The position numbers and the translations under genes are program-made. 64,000 bases of DNA, from the NCBI GenBank assembly GCA_963764315.1, contig CAVXSB010000001.1, positions 1-64,000 of the forward strand. Reading direction: 5' to 3'. The DNA is from DATLWN01 sp963764315 (lineage in GTDB: Bacteria; Pseudomonadota; Zetaproteobacteria; Mariprofundales; Mariprofundaceae). The notes beneath the pieces are model-generated. The model was not told where the DNA came from. It saw nothing but the letters and a program-made list of their open reading frames with translations, and ran no database searches. Below, in pieces: positions 7,617-16,804 of this stretch (position 1 is the stretch's first letter; the number at the start of each line of letters is the position of its first letter).

Positions 7617-9061
7617 TTCCCTTCGCGCTCTTCTCCTTCCTCGGGTTTCATGGGAACCAGGCCCTCCCGGTACATGCAGCGCTGCACCATCAGGTTCGGC
7701 TGCTCGCGCAGGTCGACCTCGCGCGGCTGGATTCTGTTGCCATGGCGGTCCATGGTCAGCACGACCTTGGGCCTGAGCGGCAGGCGCGGCTGTATGCGAG
7801 TGACCTGTCCGATGTCGCCGGAATTGAGCTGTACATAGGTGCCGACGGGGTAGAGGGAGACGGACTCGATCAGGTTCTTCAGGATGATCGGGTCGAACCG
7901 GTTCTTTTGGCCGTTGACCAGCTCCCGAATGGCATCGCGCGGCAACAGGCGTTCCCGGTAAGAACGCACGTGTACCAGCGCCTCGAACATCGAGAGCAGG
8001 CCCGCAATCCTGGCACTGAGCGCGATATCGGTCCCGGCCAGCCCATGCGGGCCGCTGCCGTCGTGGCGTTCCTGCGCCTGCTGGGCAGAGAGCAGGATGA
8101 CGCGGTCCGAGATGCCGCAACGCTTCAGGTAATCGATGCTCTTTTCCGGTACCCGCTGGATCAGCGTGCGTTCGGCATTGGTCAGCTTGCCTTCCTTCTG
8201 TCGGGTATCGACGAAGATCTGGGCCATGCCGATATTGTGCAGCATGGCTGCGGCGACGTAGCGGGTGATCTCCGCCGGCTCCATGCGCATCTGCACGCAG
8301 ACCTTGAAGCCGTAGAGCATCATCATCACCGCCTTCTGCACCAGGTCGCCACAGTCGGCGTGGGACTGGCGGATCGACTCGATGCGATTGGCGATATCCA
8401 GCTCGAGGGCGCTCAGCTCCTCCGGGTCCTCGTAGATCTTGGCGCCGAACCGGTCCAGGTGACGCAGGAGCGGAGCGATGTCCGAGGGGGTGTCGTGTGC
8501 GGCATCCTCGTAGAGCCGAACCAATAGCATCACGCAGCCGGACAGCCAGGTATGGATGGCATCCTCCGCCGGAACCTCTCTTGGGGCTTGTGCCTCGGGC
8601 GCCTCATCGGCCAGCAGGTCGGCCGGGCCCTGTGTCTCTGGGTCTTCCGGCGTAGCCTCCGGCTCGTCCTGCAGCATTTGTGCGAAAATCGCATCATCAT
8701 CTTCGCTGAAGTCCAGCGGCGGTGCCTCGCCCTCCTCCTGCAACAGGTTATCGAGCGCGGCATCGTCGGTCCCGTCGGGATTCAGGGGGCTGTTGCCGGA
8801 TTCTTCCGGCAATGCCTCATCGGGTATGTCGGCTTCGGCACTGTCGGCTATCGGAAGTGGGGTGCCTGTCATGTCCGGTGATTCGTTCGCGGCGTTGTCG
8901 GGATCCAGAGAGCCTGCCTCCGGCTCTTTCGGCGGTGCTACGGTTGGCTCATCGGTGGGGGCTGTTTCGGGCAGGGAGTCGAGCGAATCCGGCCGGGGCG
9001 GCTCGCTGCCCTTGAGCCTGCCTTGTTGATGGGCGCGCAGAATCTCAATGTAGGTGCTCAT
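7613..9061 (-). CDS. Degenerate HD-GYP domain protein with long acidic N-terminus
   Basis: 482 residues. Residues 1-165 are Pro/Glu/Asp-rich low complexity, probably disordered. Residues 180-400 align with HD-GYP cyclic-di-GMP phosphodiesterases, but key residues are changed: the HD pair reads LHNIG (H275-N276), the GYP segment reads HDGSGPHGL, and the later metal Asp positions read ARIAGLLSMFEAL. Enzyme activity is therefore doubtful; a binding or sensing role is my inference. A C-terminal beta-rich segment (VGTYVQLNSGDIGQVTRI) is kept. Its start overlaps the upstream ATPase stop by 4 bp, so the two are one operon. Confidence 0.8.
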   Translation of the reverse strand: MSTYIEILRAHQQGRLKGSEPPRPDSLDSLPETAPTDEPTVAPPKEPEAGSLDPDNAANESPDMTGTPLPIADSAEADIPDEALPEESGNSPLNPDGTDDAALDNLLQEEGEAPPLDFSEDDDAIFAQMLQDEPEATPEDPETQGPADLLADEAPEAQAPREVPAEDAIHTWLSGCVMLLVRLYEDAAHDTPSDIAPLLRHLDRFGAKIYEDPEELSALELDIANRIESIRQSHADCGDLVQKAVMMMLYGFKVCVQMRMEPAEITRYVAAAMLHNIGMAQIFVDTRQKEGKLTNAERTLIQRVPEKSIDYLKRCGISDRVILLSAQQAQERHDGSGPHGLAGTDIALSARIAGLLSMFEALVHVRSYRERLLPRDAIRELVNGQKNRFDPIILKNLIESVSLYPVGTYVQLNSGDIGQVTRIQPRLPLRPKVVLTMDRHGNRIQPREVDLREQPNLMVQRCMYREGLVPMKPEEGEEREGN

Positions 9062-9861
9062 GTCGTAGCGTAGGCCTGGGCGGTTTCGTTGACCAGATTG
9101 CTGTCGATACGGCTCGACTGTTTGCGCATGCCCATGATCAGGCAGCGATCCATGAGGATATTGATGCGCCGCGGCACACCCCCCGTCTGGAGATGGACGG
9201 CCTCTACGGCTTGGCGCGTCAGGAACTGGCTGTTGTAACCAGCCATGCGCAGATTGTGCAGGATGTAACGCGTCGTGCCCTCGAGATCGAATGGCTCCAG
9301 ATTCATGGCCAGGGCCACCCGCTGCTGCAGCGGCGGAAGTTCGGCGATCATGGTGGAAAGCTCGGGCTGACCGACCAGGATCAGGGAGATCAGAAAGCGT
9401 CCTCCCAGTTGGAAGTTCAGCAACAGGCGCAGTTCTTCGAAGGTGTCGAGGTTGGGCACGCTTTGCGCCTCGTCGATGCAGACCAGCGTATGCCGGTTTT
9501 GCTTGACGTTGGCCACCAGGTGACTCTGGATGCGGTGCAGCAGCACGCCGGTTTCGCGCGATGTCTCATGGATGCCGAGCTGAAGGGCGACCTCGGCAAG
9601 CATCTCTCCAGGCGGCAGTCTGGGGTAGGTAATCAGGGCGATATCGTATTCGGACGGGGGCAGGGAAAGCAGCACCTTCTGCAGCAGGGTGGACTTGCCG
9701 CATCCGATCTCGCCGGTCAGCAGCAGCACGCCCTTATGTCGGCGGATGCCATAGTTGAGATCCTCGTAAACCATGCGGTGCTGGGGTGAGACGAAGAAGT
9801 AGCGGTCGCCGGTCGTATTCTCAAACGGAAAGTCCCGCAAATGCCAATAGTCCAGATACAT
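9058..9861 (-). CDS. ExeA/GspA-type AAA ATPase of a polysaccharide locus
   Basis: 267 residues. The Walker A motif TGEIGCGKST (49-58) and Walker B LVCIDEAQ (D130, E131) are intact, followed by an arginine-rich sensor region (TGGVPRRINILMDRC). It lacks the peptidoglycan-binding C-terminus of ExeA, so it is the short form often found in exopolysaccharide clusters with PEP-CTERM/XrtA-type systems. That assignment rests on family recall. It is transcribed away from the export lipoprotein gene and is coupled to the degenerate HD-GYP gene. Confidence 0.82.
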   Translation of the reverse strand: MYLDYWHLRDFPFENTTGDRYFFVSPQHRMVYEDLNYGIRRHKGVLLLTGEIGCGKSTLLQKVLLSLPPSEYDIALITYPRLPPGEMLAEVALQLGIHETSRETGVLLHRIQSHLVANVKQNRHTLVCIDEAQSVPNLDTFEELRLLLNFQLGGRFLISLILVGQPELSTMIAELPPLQQRVALAMNLEPFDLEGTTRYILHNLRMAGYNSQFLTRQAVEAVHLQTGGVPRRINILMDRCLIMGMRKQSSRIDSNLVNETAQAYATT

Positions 9862-10141
9862 GTCTCAATTATCCAAACAAGAGGAGTGATGCATAGAAAT
9901 AAATTTCATCGGCGGTCGATCGAGGGGAACCTGGACATGGACGTACCGCGGGTGAAGATTATCATGCGTAAAACGCGGTCTCGGTGGTCGGCGAAAGGCG
10001 ACCATTATGCATGACAGAAAATTATCGTGCATAATCTTGCGCCAGTCAAGTGAAGAAGTGCTAAAAGAACGCTTTGTATGATGCTGATAAATTTACAAAA
10101 AAATGCGTATCGTGTACATTGACGCATATGAGGGTTTATCG
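9862..10141. promoter_or_regulatory. Divergent regulatory region of the polysaccharide locus, with repeats
   Basis: This 280-bp AT-richer gap lies between two divergent operons. It contains a perfect 8-bp inverted repeat ATTATGCA (10004-10011) / TGCATAAT (10028-10035). A 13-bp motif occurs twice: ATTATCATGCGTA (9958-9970) and ATTATCGTGCATA (10021-10033), 11 of 13 identical. A further 6-bp inverted pair ATGCGT/ACGCAT lies at 10103-10127. These look like binding sites for one regulator; which regulator is unknown. No confident -10/-35 pair could be chosen. Confidence 0.5.
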
Positions 10142-12766
10142 TTGACTGTAACCATGCCTGGGATATGGAGATCGGTCCTGCGTTGGTCTCTGCCGCTGGT
10201 CTTGCTGAGCTTGGCCGCTTGCCGTACGACCGTTCCCATGCCCACCAGCCCGGTCGATACCGGGCGGCATGTGCGCATGCATTACACCATGCACCAGATC
10301 GGCCCCCAGCGTGCGATGGACTCCCAGGCCGTCTGCTTCGCTGATATGGGCAATGGGCATGCCGATCTGCTGATCGGCGGATGGGACAGTGATGTGGGCT
10401 TCCGCGTAGATTGGGGCGATGGGCACGGGCATTGGACCGCGGAGGCTGGACCGCCGACGCGCATGAAGCCGCGCACCATTTCCGTTGGGGATGTGAACCG
10501 CGATGGCCACCCGGACGTGTTGATCGGCGGAGAGGGTGATCAGAAGGGGCTGCAGATCTGGACCCAGAGTGCCCGCGGCACGGGCTGGCATGAGCTTGCA
10601 TCCCCGACCGATACCGGGGTGTTCTACGACGCCAAGCTGGTGGATGTGAACGAAGACGGCTGGCTGGATATCGTGGCCGTGCGGCTGGATGAGGCGCCGA
10701 CGGGCGGGGTCTATGTCTGGCTCAACGACGGTCATGGCGGCTGGTTTGCATCCGTCGGACCCGTGGCCATAGGGCAGTTTACCGGCGTTGCCGTGGGCGA
10801 CGTCAACGGCGATGGCCATGCCGATATCGTCGCTTCCCGGCGCGGGGGCATGGGATCCATCAAGGGCAGGGATGGTTGGCGAGAGGTCGGCGGGGTGCAG
10901 GTCTGGAAGGGTGACGGCACCGGTCGCTGGACGCCCGAATCCCTGCCGACGGACGGCGACGCCGAATCCGTGACCGTGGGCGATGTCGACGGCGACGGAC
11001 GCCTGGACATCGTGGCCGGCATGTTCCACCGGGGAATCCGGGTCTGGTTCGGCGCCAAATCCGGCTGGGCCAAGTATGTCGTCACCGATCAGGGTACGTG
11101 GAAATCGGTCAGAATCGGCGATCTGTACGGGAACGGACAGCGCGATGTCGTCGCGGCCTCCGCCGACGGCAGGGGCATCGGCATCTGGCACTGGCGTAAG
11201 CCCGGGCTTTTGGGGCATCGGCATTTCGGCGCCGGCCGGGGCCTCGTGCCGGCCACGGGCGATTATATGAGCGTGGCCCTCGGCGATGTGTTCGGGCGAG
11301 GCCGCCTGGAAATCGCGGCGGCGCGCACCGACGGGGCGATTGAGGTCTGGTCGGATCTGCAGGCAAGTCCGCCGCCGCTTGTCGATACCCGGGGTGAGCA
11401 GGTCGGCCAGCCCCAATCGGTATTCTTCGCGCCGGGCTCGGCGCATCTCAATGCGGAAGGGACGGCGGAGCTGCAGTCATGGTTGGAGTCGCTGCCCAGA
11501 TTCAATAATTCGATGGTGTTCCGCCTGGCCGGCCGGGCGGATGCCCGACCGGTGTCTTCCGAGCTGTTTCCCAACAACGAGGCGCTTTCGCGCAGCCGGG
11601 CGGAGGCGGTGGCTGCCTGGCTGGAGACCAAGGGCATCCGGCCGGGCCAGATCCAGACCATGGCCGATGCCGCCATGCCGGCAAGCGTGAATCGGAGCGT
11701 GCTGGTGAACGACGGGAGCCGGGTCTCGGTCGCGGCCTTCGATCAAAGCCACGTGCGCATGCTGGAGCGTGTTTCCGGAAAGCAGGTCCGGGACCTATTC
11801 CACGTCACGGAGAACCTCGCATTCAAGACCATCGACGGCGTCGCGGAATACAAGGTGGGGACGGACGACAAGCTGTCGGTGACCTTCTGGACGGCGGGCA
11901 AGCCCGATAAGCAGGCAGTCACCGTGCAGACGGATGGCACGATCTCGCTGCCCAACCTACCCAGCGTCAAGGTCGGCGGGCTGACGCCGACCGAGATCAA
12001 GAACAAACTCATGACCATGCTGGGGCAATACGTGCGGCATCCGCGCGTGGATGTCGTGGTGACGAAGGCCGAGAGCAAGTCGGTGACGATCTTCGGCGAG
12101 GTGGCGAGCACGAACCGGCAGCCGACCGGTCCGGGTAACTATTACCTGAGCGGCAAGGAGTCGCTGGTCGATTTCCTGTCCCGGGCCGGCGGCCCGACCA
12201 AGGAGTCGGACCTGTCCAAGGTGCAGCTTATCCGCCACGGGCAGACGATCGTCCTCGACCTGGATCGCGCCATTCATCAGGGGGACTGGTCGGAGAATGT
12301 CATCCTCAATGCCGGGGATACGATCTTCATACCGTCCTTGTCGCAATCCAAGCGCCGCATCTACGTGCTGGGGGATGTCAAGAAGCCGGGCATCGTCGAG
12401 TACAGCGGCAGTATCAGTTTCCTTGATGCCATCGAGAAAAGCGGCGGCTTCAATGGCTCGGCATATATCAACGACATCCGGGTGGTCCGGCAGAGCCGGG
12501 ATCATCCGGAGATCCTGCCGGTGGCATTCAACCGCTTCATGCAGCAGGGGGACCTGACGCAGAACGTGGCGTTGCACGACAAGGATGTGATCATCGTTCC
12601 GGGCAGTGCCATCAGCAACTGGAATTCCTACGTCAAGGATATCTCGCCGACGCTGGGCCTCATGCTGCAGCCGATGAATGCGTACAGGCAGTGGCTGAGC
12701 ATCAAGGAATTGCAGAGAATCGTGCTGGGGACGAGCACATCCGGCACGACCTTCGCGGTGCCGTGA
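10142..12766 (+). CDS. Export lipoprotein fusing seven FG-GAP/VCBS motifs, an OmpA-like domain and a Wza/SLBB export domain
   Basis: A predicted 874-residue outer-membrane lipoprotein (numbering from TTG at 10142). Signal peptide 1-26 ends in the lipobox LAAC with C27. Seven FG-GAP/VCBS motifs follow near 68, 118, 168, 220, 281, 327 and 382 (for example VGDVNRDGHPDVLIGG, VGDVDGDGRLDIVAG), enough for a seven-bladed propeller. An OmpA-like segment is at about 425-525 (RLAGRADARPV, then LSRSRAEAVAAWL). The polysaccharide-export domain begins near 570 (YKVGTDDKLSVTFW), followed by two SLBB-like segments (about 645-735 and 740-825). TTG was preferred over ATG 10103 because GAGGG sits 7 nt upstream and the longer form would put Asp/Glu before the signal peptide. 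It heads the export operon. Confidence 0.85.
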   Translation: MTVTMPGIWRSVLRWSLPLVLLSLAACRTTVPMPTSPVDTGRHVRMHYTMHQIGPQRAMDSQAVCFADMGNGHADLLIGGWDSDVGFRVDWGDGHGHWTAEAGPPTRMKPRTISVGDVNRDGHPDVLIGGEGDQKGLQIWTQSARGTGWHELASPTDTGVFYDAKLVDVNEDGWLDIVAVRLDEAPTGGVYVWLNDGHGGWFASVGPVAIGQFTGVAVGDVNGDGHADIVASRRGGMGSIKGRDGWREVGGVQVWKGDGTGRWTPESLPTDGDAESVTVGDVDGDGRLDIVAGMFHRGIRVWFGAKSGWAKYVVTDQGTWKSVRIGDLYGNGQRDVVAASADGRGIGIWHWRKPGLLGHRHFGAGRGLVPATGDYMSVALGDVFGRGRLEIAAARTDGAIEVWSDLQASPPPLVDTRGEQVGQPQSVFFAPGSAHLNAEGTAELQSWLESLPRFNNSMVFRLAGRADARPVSSELFPNNEALSRSRAEAVAAWLETKGIRPGQIQTMADAAMPASVNRSVLVNDGSRVSVAAFDQSHVRMLERVSGKQVRDLFHVTENLAFKTIDGVAEYKVGTDDKLSVTFWTAGKPDKQAVTVQTDGTISLPNLPSVKVGGLTPTEIKNKLMTMLGQYVRHPRVDVVVTKAESKSVTIFGEVASTNRQPTGPGNYYLSGKESLVDFLSRAGGPTKESDLSKVQLIRHGQTIVLDLDRAIHQGDWSENVILNAGDTIFIPSLSQSKRRIYVLGDVKKPGIVEYSGSISFLDAIEKSGGFNGSAYINDIRVVRQSRDHPEILPVAFNRFMQQGDLTQNVALHDKDVIIVPGSAISNWNSYVKDISPTLGLMLQPMNAYRQWLSIKELQRIVLGTSTSGTTFAVP

Positions 12767-12805
12767 CGATGGGCATGCTCAACCGGTCGCGACAGCCGGC
12801 CATCG

Positions 12806-15118
12806 GTGCCTGATATGGCGACGACGCAGCAGGCCGTTAGCGGTTACGAGCTCAATCTCGAGGAGTACTGGCAGGTTATCCGTCGCCGGCGCTGGGTCAT
12901 CCTCTTCTGTGCCGTCACCATGGGTGTATTCAGCTGGGTATTCACCTGGATGAATCAGCCGCCTCCGCTGTACAGCTCCTCGGCATCGGTCAAGATCGAT
13001 CAGCAAAGCAATATGGCCAATTTCGTGCTGCAGGGCGGGCAGCTTGCATCCATCAGCGATATGCGGACCCAGTTGATGCTGGTGAACTCCTATGCCCTGA
13101 TCGAACGGGTGGCCAAGCGCATGGGCAGGATCCCCAAGGATCTGAGTAACGAGGAGATTATTGCCAACCCGAGGTATATGAACGAGATCATGGCGCTGAA
13201 GAACACCATCAGCGCCCAGCAGGAGCCGGATACCGGCATCATCGACATCAAGGCCGTCTCGACCAATGCCCGGTTCGCCCGTGACCTTGCCCAAACGACT
13301 GCCGATGAATTCCGTATCTACAATGTCGAGGAAAAGAACCGGCGCGTGTTCGATGCCAAGCGCTTCGTCGAGCAGCAGCTGGTGGTGGTGCAGGGGCGTT
13401 TGAGCAAGTCCGAGGAGGCCGTGCGGAATTACCGGCAGGCCAACAACATGTCCAATATCGGGGACAATGCCAAGGCCGTCAGCAATATGGTTTCGGATCT
13501 CGAACTGTCCTATCGCCGGGAGTCCCAACGCCTCAGCACCCTGCAGTTTGCCTTGAGCCGTTTGAAGCAGCGCTTGCAGAGCAAGACCTGGGATTACCAG
13601 GCGGTGTCGGTGTCGGGTAAAATCAGCACCTATTTCGACGGGCTCAACCAGAAGCTGGTCGATCTGGCGCTACAGCATACCCAACTGTCCGTGGACTATA
13701 CCGATGCCCATCCACGCATGGTCGAGATCCGGCAGCAGGCGCTTTCCATCCTGCACAGCATGGCCGATGAGCTGAGTCGGTTGGTGAACATCACCACCGA
13801 ACACATGGCGGAGATCCAGAAGAGTATCGAGTCCACCGAAAAGCAGTACATCGGCCTCCCCGACCAGGCGTTGGAGCTGCAGCGGCTGCAGCGCACCGTG
13901 CGTATCAATGAATCCCTGTATGACCTGCTGCAGAAGAAGCACCAGGAAATCCTGATCAAGGAGGCCGAGAAGGTTCAGGATGTCAGCCTGATACGGCCCG
14001 CCATGCTGTCGACGATGCGCATCAACCCGGTGCGCACCGGGCAGACCGCCATGGCCGGATCGATTCTCGGCCTGGTGCTGGGGCTCATTATCGCCCTGAT
14101 CCTCGAATCCATGGATACCTCGATCGGTACGATCGACGAGGTGGAGGCTTTCCTGGGTACGCCCGTGGTCGGCTTCGTGCCCTATCTGACGCATGAAGAG
14201 GCTGCAGAGCTGTTCTCGGGCGTGGAGGGGTTGGTGACCTCCGGCAATGAGCTGGAACGGCAGATGCGCCTGGTCAGCCATTTCTCCCCCCCTTCGACGA
14301 TCTCGGAGGCCTATCGCAGCCTGCGCACCAACCTGCTGTTCTCGCAGAGTGAGGGAAGGCATGTATTGCTGGTGACAAGCGCCACGATCAAGGAGGGGAA
14401 GTCGACGATCGCCGCCAACCTGGCGATCGTCGTGGCGCAACAGGGTGCGCGCGTGCTGCTGGTCGATGCCGATCTGCGCAAGCCGATGCAGCACCGCATC
14501 TTCGGCCTCCCGCGCGAGCCGGGCCTAAGCGAGTGTCTGATCGGCCAGGTGAGCTGGCATGATTCCGTACGCCGTTTCTCCGACGTCATGCTCGGCGATA
14601 TGGGCATCGATGCGGCACTGATCACCCCGGGACTGGATCAGCTGGATATCCTGACTAGCGGGCGCGTCAAGGCCAACCCGCCGGATATGCTGGCCTCCCC
14701 TGCCATGCAACAGCTGCTGGACGAGGTGCGGCAGGAGTACGACATGGTGATCGTCGATATGCCGCCCGCCCTGCATACGACGGACACCAGCATCCTGGCG
14801 CCTATGGCTGATGGCGTTTTGCTTGTTTACCATATCGGGTCGGTGGTGCGCGGCGCGCTGAAGCGCGTCAAGACCTCGATCGAGAACGTCGGCGGGCAGG
14901 TGGTCGGCGTCGTCCTCAATGGCGTACGCGGCGAGGTCACCGCGGACTATGCGAAGTACAAGATGGATCGTTATTATGCCTATGCGTATGGAGAGGATGC
15001 CCATGAGCGGCAGTCTTGGTACGATCGATTGGACAAAATGATCTGGAAGGGCGCTGTCGGTGCTTGGCAGCATGTTCGCCAGGCCCTGGGTGGGAAGAAA
15101 GATGAGAAGGGATCTTAG
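12806..15118 (+). CDS. Wzc-type chain-length determinant and bacterial tyrosine kinase
   Basis: 770 residues. A Wzz-like N-terminal part has a first transmembrane helix (about 31-50), a long periplasmic coiled coil and a second helix near 410-435. The C-terminal BY-kinase follows: Walker A around 522-535 (ATIKEGKSTIAANLA), Walker A' LLVDADLRKP (about 551), Walker B MVIVDMPPAL (about 647), and a Tyr-rich tail (DRYYAYAYGED, then WYDR). It would control chain length and export together with the Wza-like lipoprotein just upstream. The start is GTG 12806 or ATG 12815; no strong ribosome site distinguishes them. Confidence 0.9.
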   Translation: MPDMATTQQAVSGYELNLEEYWQVIRRRRWVILFCAVTMGVFSWVFTWMNQPPPLYSSSASVKIDQQSNMANFVLQGGQLASISDMRTQLMLVNSYALIERVAKRMGRIPKDLSNEEIIANPRYMNEIMALKNTISAQQEPDTGIIDIKAVSTNARFARDLAQTTADEFRIYNVEEKNRRVFDAKRFVEQQLVVVQGRLSKSEEAVRNYRQANNMSNIGDNAKAVSNMVSDLELSYRRESQRLSTLQFALSRLKQRLQSKTWDYQAVSVSGKISTYFDGLNQKLVDLALQHTQLSVDYTDAHPRMVEIRQQALSILHSMADELSRLVNITTEHMAEIQKSIESTEKQYIGLPDQALELQRLQRTVRINESLYDLLQKKHQEILIKEAEKVQDVSLIRPAMLSTMRINPVRTGQTAMAGSILGLVLGLIIALILESMDTSIGTIDEVEAFLGTPVVGFVPYLTHEEAAELFSGVEGLVTSGNELERQMRLVSHFSPPSTISEAYRSLRTNLLFSQSEGRHVLLVTSATIKEGKSTIAANLAIVVAQQGARVLLVDADLRKPMQHRIFGLPREPGLSECLIGQVSWHDSVRRFSDVMLGDMGIDAALITPGLDQLDILTSGRVKANPPDMLASPAMQQLLDEVRQEYDMVIVDMPPALHTTDTSILAPMADGVLLVYHIGSVVRGALKRVKTSIENVGGQVVGVVLNGVRGEVTADYAKYKMDRYYAYAYGEDAHERQSWYDRLDKMIWKGAVGAWQHVRQALGGKKDEKGS

Positions 15119-15350
15119 CCGCTTTCGCCATCGGCGCCGCAAGCGCTTGCAGATGGCGATCGTGTTCACCGTCGCCGTGCTGGGCGCCTTGATCCTGGTC
15201 GCCATGCGTTCCTGCACCGATAATCTGGATGGCATGTACCAGGATGGGGCCAGTCGGATGGAATTTCCTTCCCAGGATCATTCGTCGAACCTCGATAAGG
15301 GCCGTTTGGAGAAGCTGAAGAAGCTTCTGGAGAAGGAGGGGATGAACTGA
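15102..15350 (+). CDS. Small single-pass membrane protein of the export operon
   Basis: 82 residues, family not recognised. The start at 15102 follows GGGAAGAAAG and overlaps the kinase gene by 17 bp, which suggests translational coupling. The N-terminus is strongly basic (RRDLSRFRHRRRKRLQ), then one hydrophobic helix (IVFTVAVLGALILVAM) and a soluble charged C-terminus ending in a Lys-rich helix (KGRLEKLKKLLEKEGMN). The positive-inside rule places the C-terminus in the periplasm. Its position between kinase and polymerase suggests an accessory export role; that is inference. Confidence 0.65.
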   Translation: MRRDLSRFRHRRRKRLQMAIVFTVAVLGALILVAMRSCTDNLDGMYQDGASRMEFPSQDHSSNLDKGRLEKLKKLLEKEGMN

Positions 15351-15388
15351 GGCTGCAGCAGCGAATCCGCATCCCCTTTCCGCCAGCG

Positions 15389-16804
15389 GTGCTGATTACA
15401 CTGCTGCTTGTTTCCCTGTTGTTGGCTGCCGTTTCCGTCATCGCCCCGGACATCATCCGTATCCCCGCGCTGATCCTGGGCGGATTGATGGTGATCATCG
15501 TGGCCTTCTCCAGCGTGGAACTGACGCTGTACCTGCTGATCCTGTCGACACTGCTTTCCCCCGAACTCACCTTCGGCGGGGCGTCAGAGGCCCAGCTGGC
15601 TGCCGGGCTCGTCAACACCACCATGTCTCGCGGGGTGACGCTGCGCCTCGATGATATGATCCTGACCCTGGCCAGCCTGACATGGCTGTTCCGCATGGCC
15701 GTCTTCAAGGAGCTGGGCACGGTGCGGCGTACGCCGCTCAACAAGCCGATCGCGGCATACTGGCTGGTGTCGGCATTTGCGACGTTGATCGGATTTTATG
15801 CGGGACGGGTCGGCGTCTACGGGTTCTTCTTCGTCATCAAGTATCTCGAGTATTTCGTGCTGTTCTACATGATCGTGAATCACATCCACGACGAGGAATC
15901 GATCAAGCGCTACATCCGCGTCATGCTGTTCACATGTTTTGTCGCCAGTCTCGTCGGTATTGCCCAGATTCCGGCTGGTGGCCGCGTATCCGCCCCATTC
16001 GAAGGGGCCGAGGGAGAGCCCAATTCTTTTGGTGGTTATCTCGTGCTGCTGTTCTCCATCACCCTCGGCATCTTCCTGTACGTCAAGGATCGGGCGCAAC
16101 GGACCCGCATGGCGGCGCTGGGTGTGATCATCCTGGTGCCCCTGGCCTATACCGAGTCGCGTGCGTCCTATCTGGCCTTCGTCGTTTCCATTCTGTTGTT
16201 CATCGTGTTCGCCAAGCAGAAGCGCACGATGTTCGCGATTGCGCTCGTGGGTGGGCTGATCGCCGCGGTGGCCATGCCGCAAAAGGTGGTTCAGCGCGTG
16301 ATGTTCACCTTCGATCAGGCGCGCGAATACGGGCAGCTCAGGGCCGCGGGTATCCGCATCGACACCTCGACCAGCGCGCGGCTGTTTTCCTGGGGACGCG
16401 TCCTCTATCACGATTTCCCCCGTCACCCGATGCTCGGCCTGGGCGTCACCGGTGGCGAGTTCATGGATGCACAATACCCGCGCGTGTTGTCCGAAACGGG
16501 GATGATCGGCCTGGCCATGTTCATCTGGTTTCTACGCCAGGTATGGGTGTTGTTGCGCCAGGGCTATAAGCGCCTCGACGATCCGGTGATCAAGGGCGCG
16601 GCCCTCGGTACCCTCTGTGGCTACGGGGGGCTATTGTTCCACGCTCTCGGTGCCAACAGCTTCATCATCGTGCGTATCATGGAGCCCTTCATGATTCTGC
16701 TGGGCCTGATTCTGGCGGCCATGCTGCTGGAACAGGATGCGGCCGGAGCCCGGGGCGAGGTGGTGGTGCCGGCTACCGGCTTGCAAACCGCCGGTACAAC
16801 GTGA
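15389..16804 (+). CDS. O-antigen ligase/polymerase-like membrane protein (Wzy_C family)
   Basis: 471 residues with roughly ten or more hydrophobic helices across most of its length. The larger soluble loop carries the conserved R…G..H…P.LG pattern (LFSWGRVLYHDFPRHPMLGLG at about 333-353) typical of WaaL/Wzy proteins that join or polymerise lipid-linked glycans. The likely start is GTG 15389; upstream codons in frame offer no ATG. The distinction between ligase and polymerase cannot be made from sequence. It overlaps the amidase start by 4 bp. Confidence 0.85.
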   Translation: MLITLLLVSLLLAAVSVIAPDIIRIPALILGGLMVIIVAFSSVELTLYLLILSTLLSPELTFGGASEAQLAAGLVNTTMSRGVTLRLDDMILTLASLTWLFRMAVFKELGTVRRTPLNKPIAAYWLVSAFATLIGFYAGRVGVYGFFFVIKYLEYFVLFYMIVNHIHDEESIKRYIRVMLFTCFVASLVGIAQIPAGGRVSAPFEGAEGEPNSFGGYLVLLFSITLGIFLYVKDRAQRTRMAALGVIILVPLAYTESRASYLAFVVSILLFIVFAKQKRTMFAIALVGGLIAAVAMPQKVVQRVMFTFDQAREYGQLRAAGIRIDTSTSARLFSWGRVLYHDFPRHPMLGLGVTGGEFMDAQYPRVLSETGMIGLAMFIWFLRQVWVLLRQGYKRLDDPVIKGAALGTLCGYGGLLFHALGANSFIIVRIMEPFMILLGLILAAMLLEQDAAGARGEVVVPATGLQTAGTT

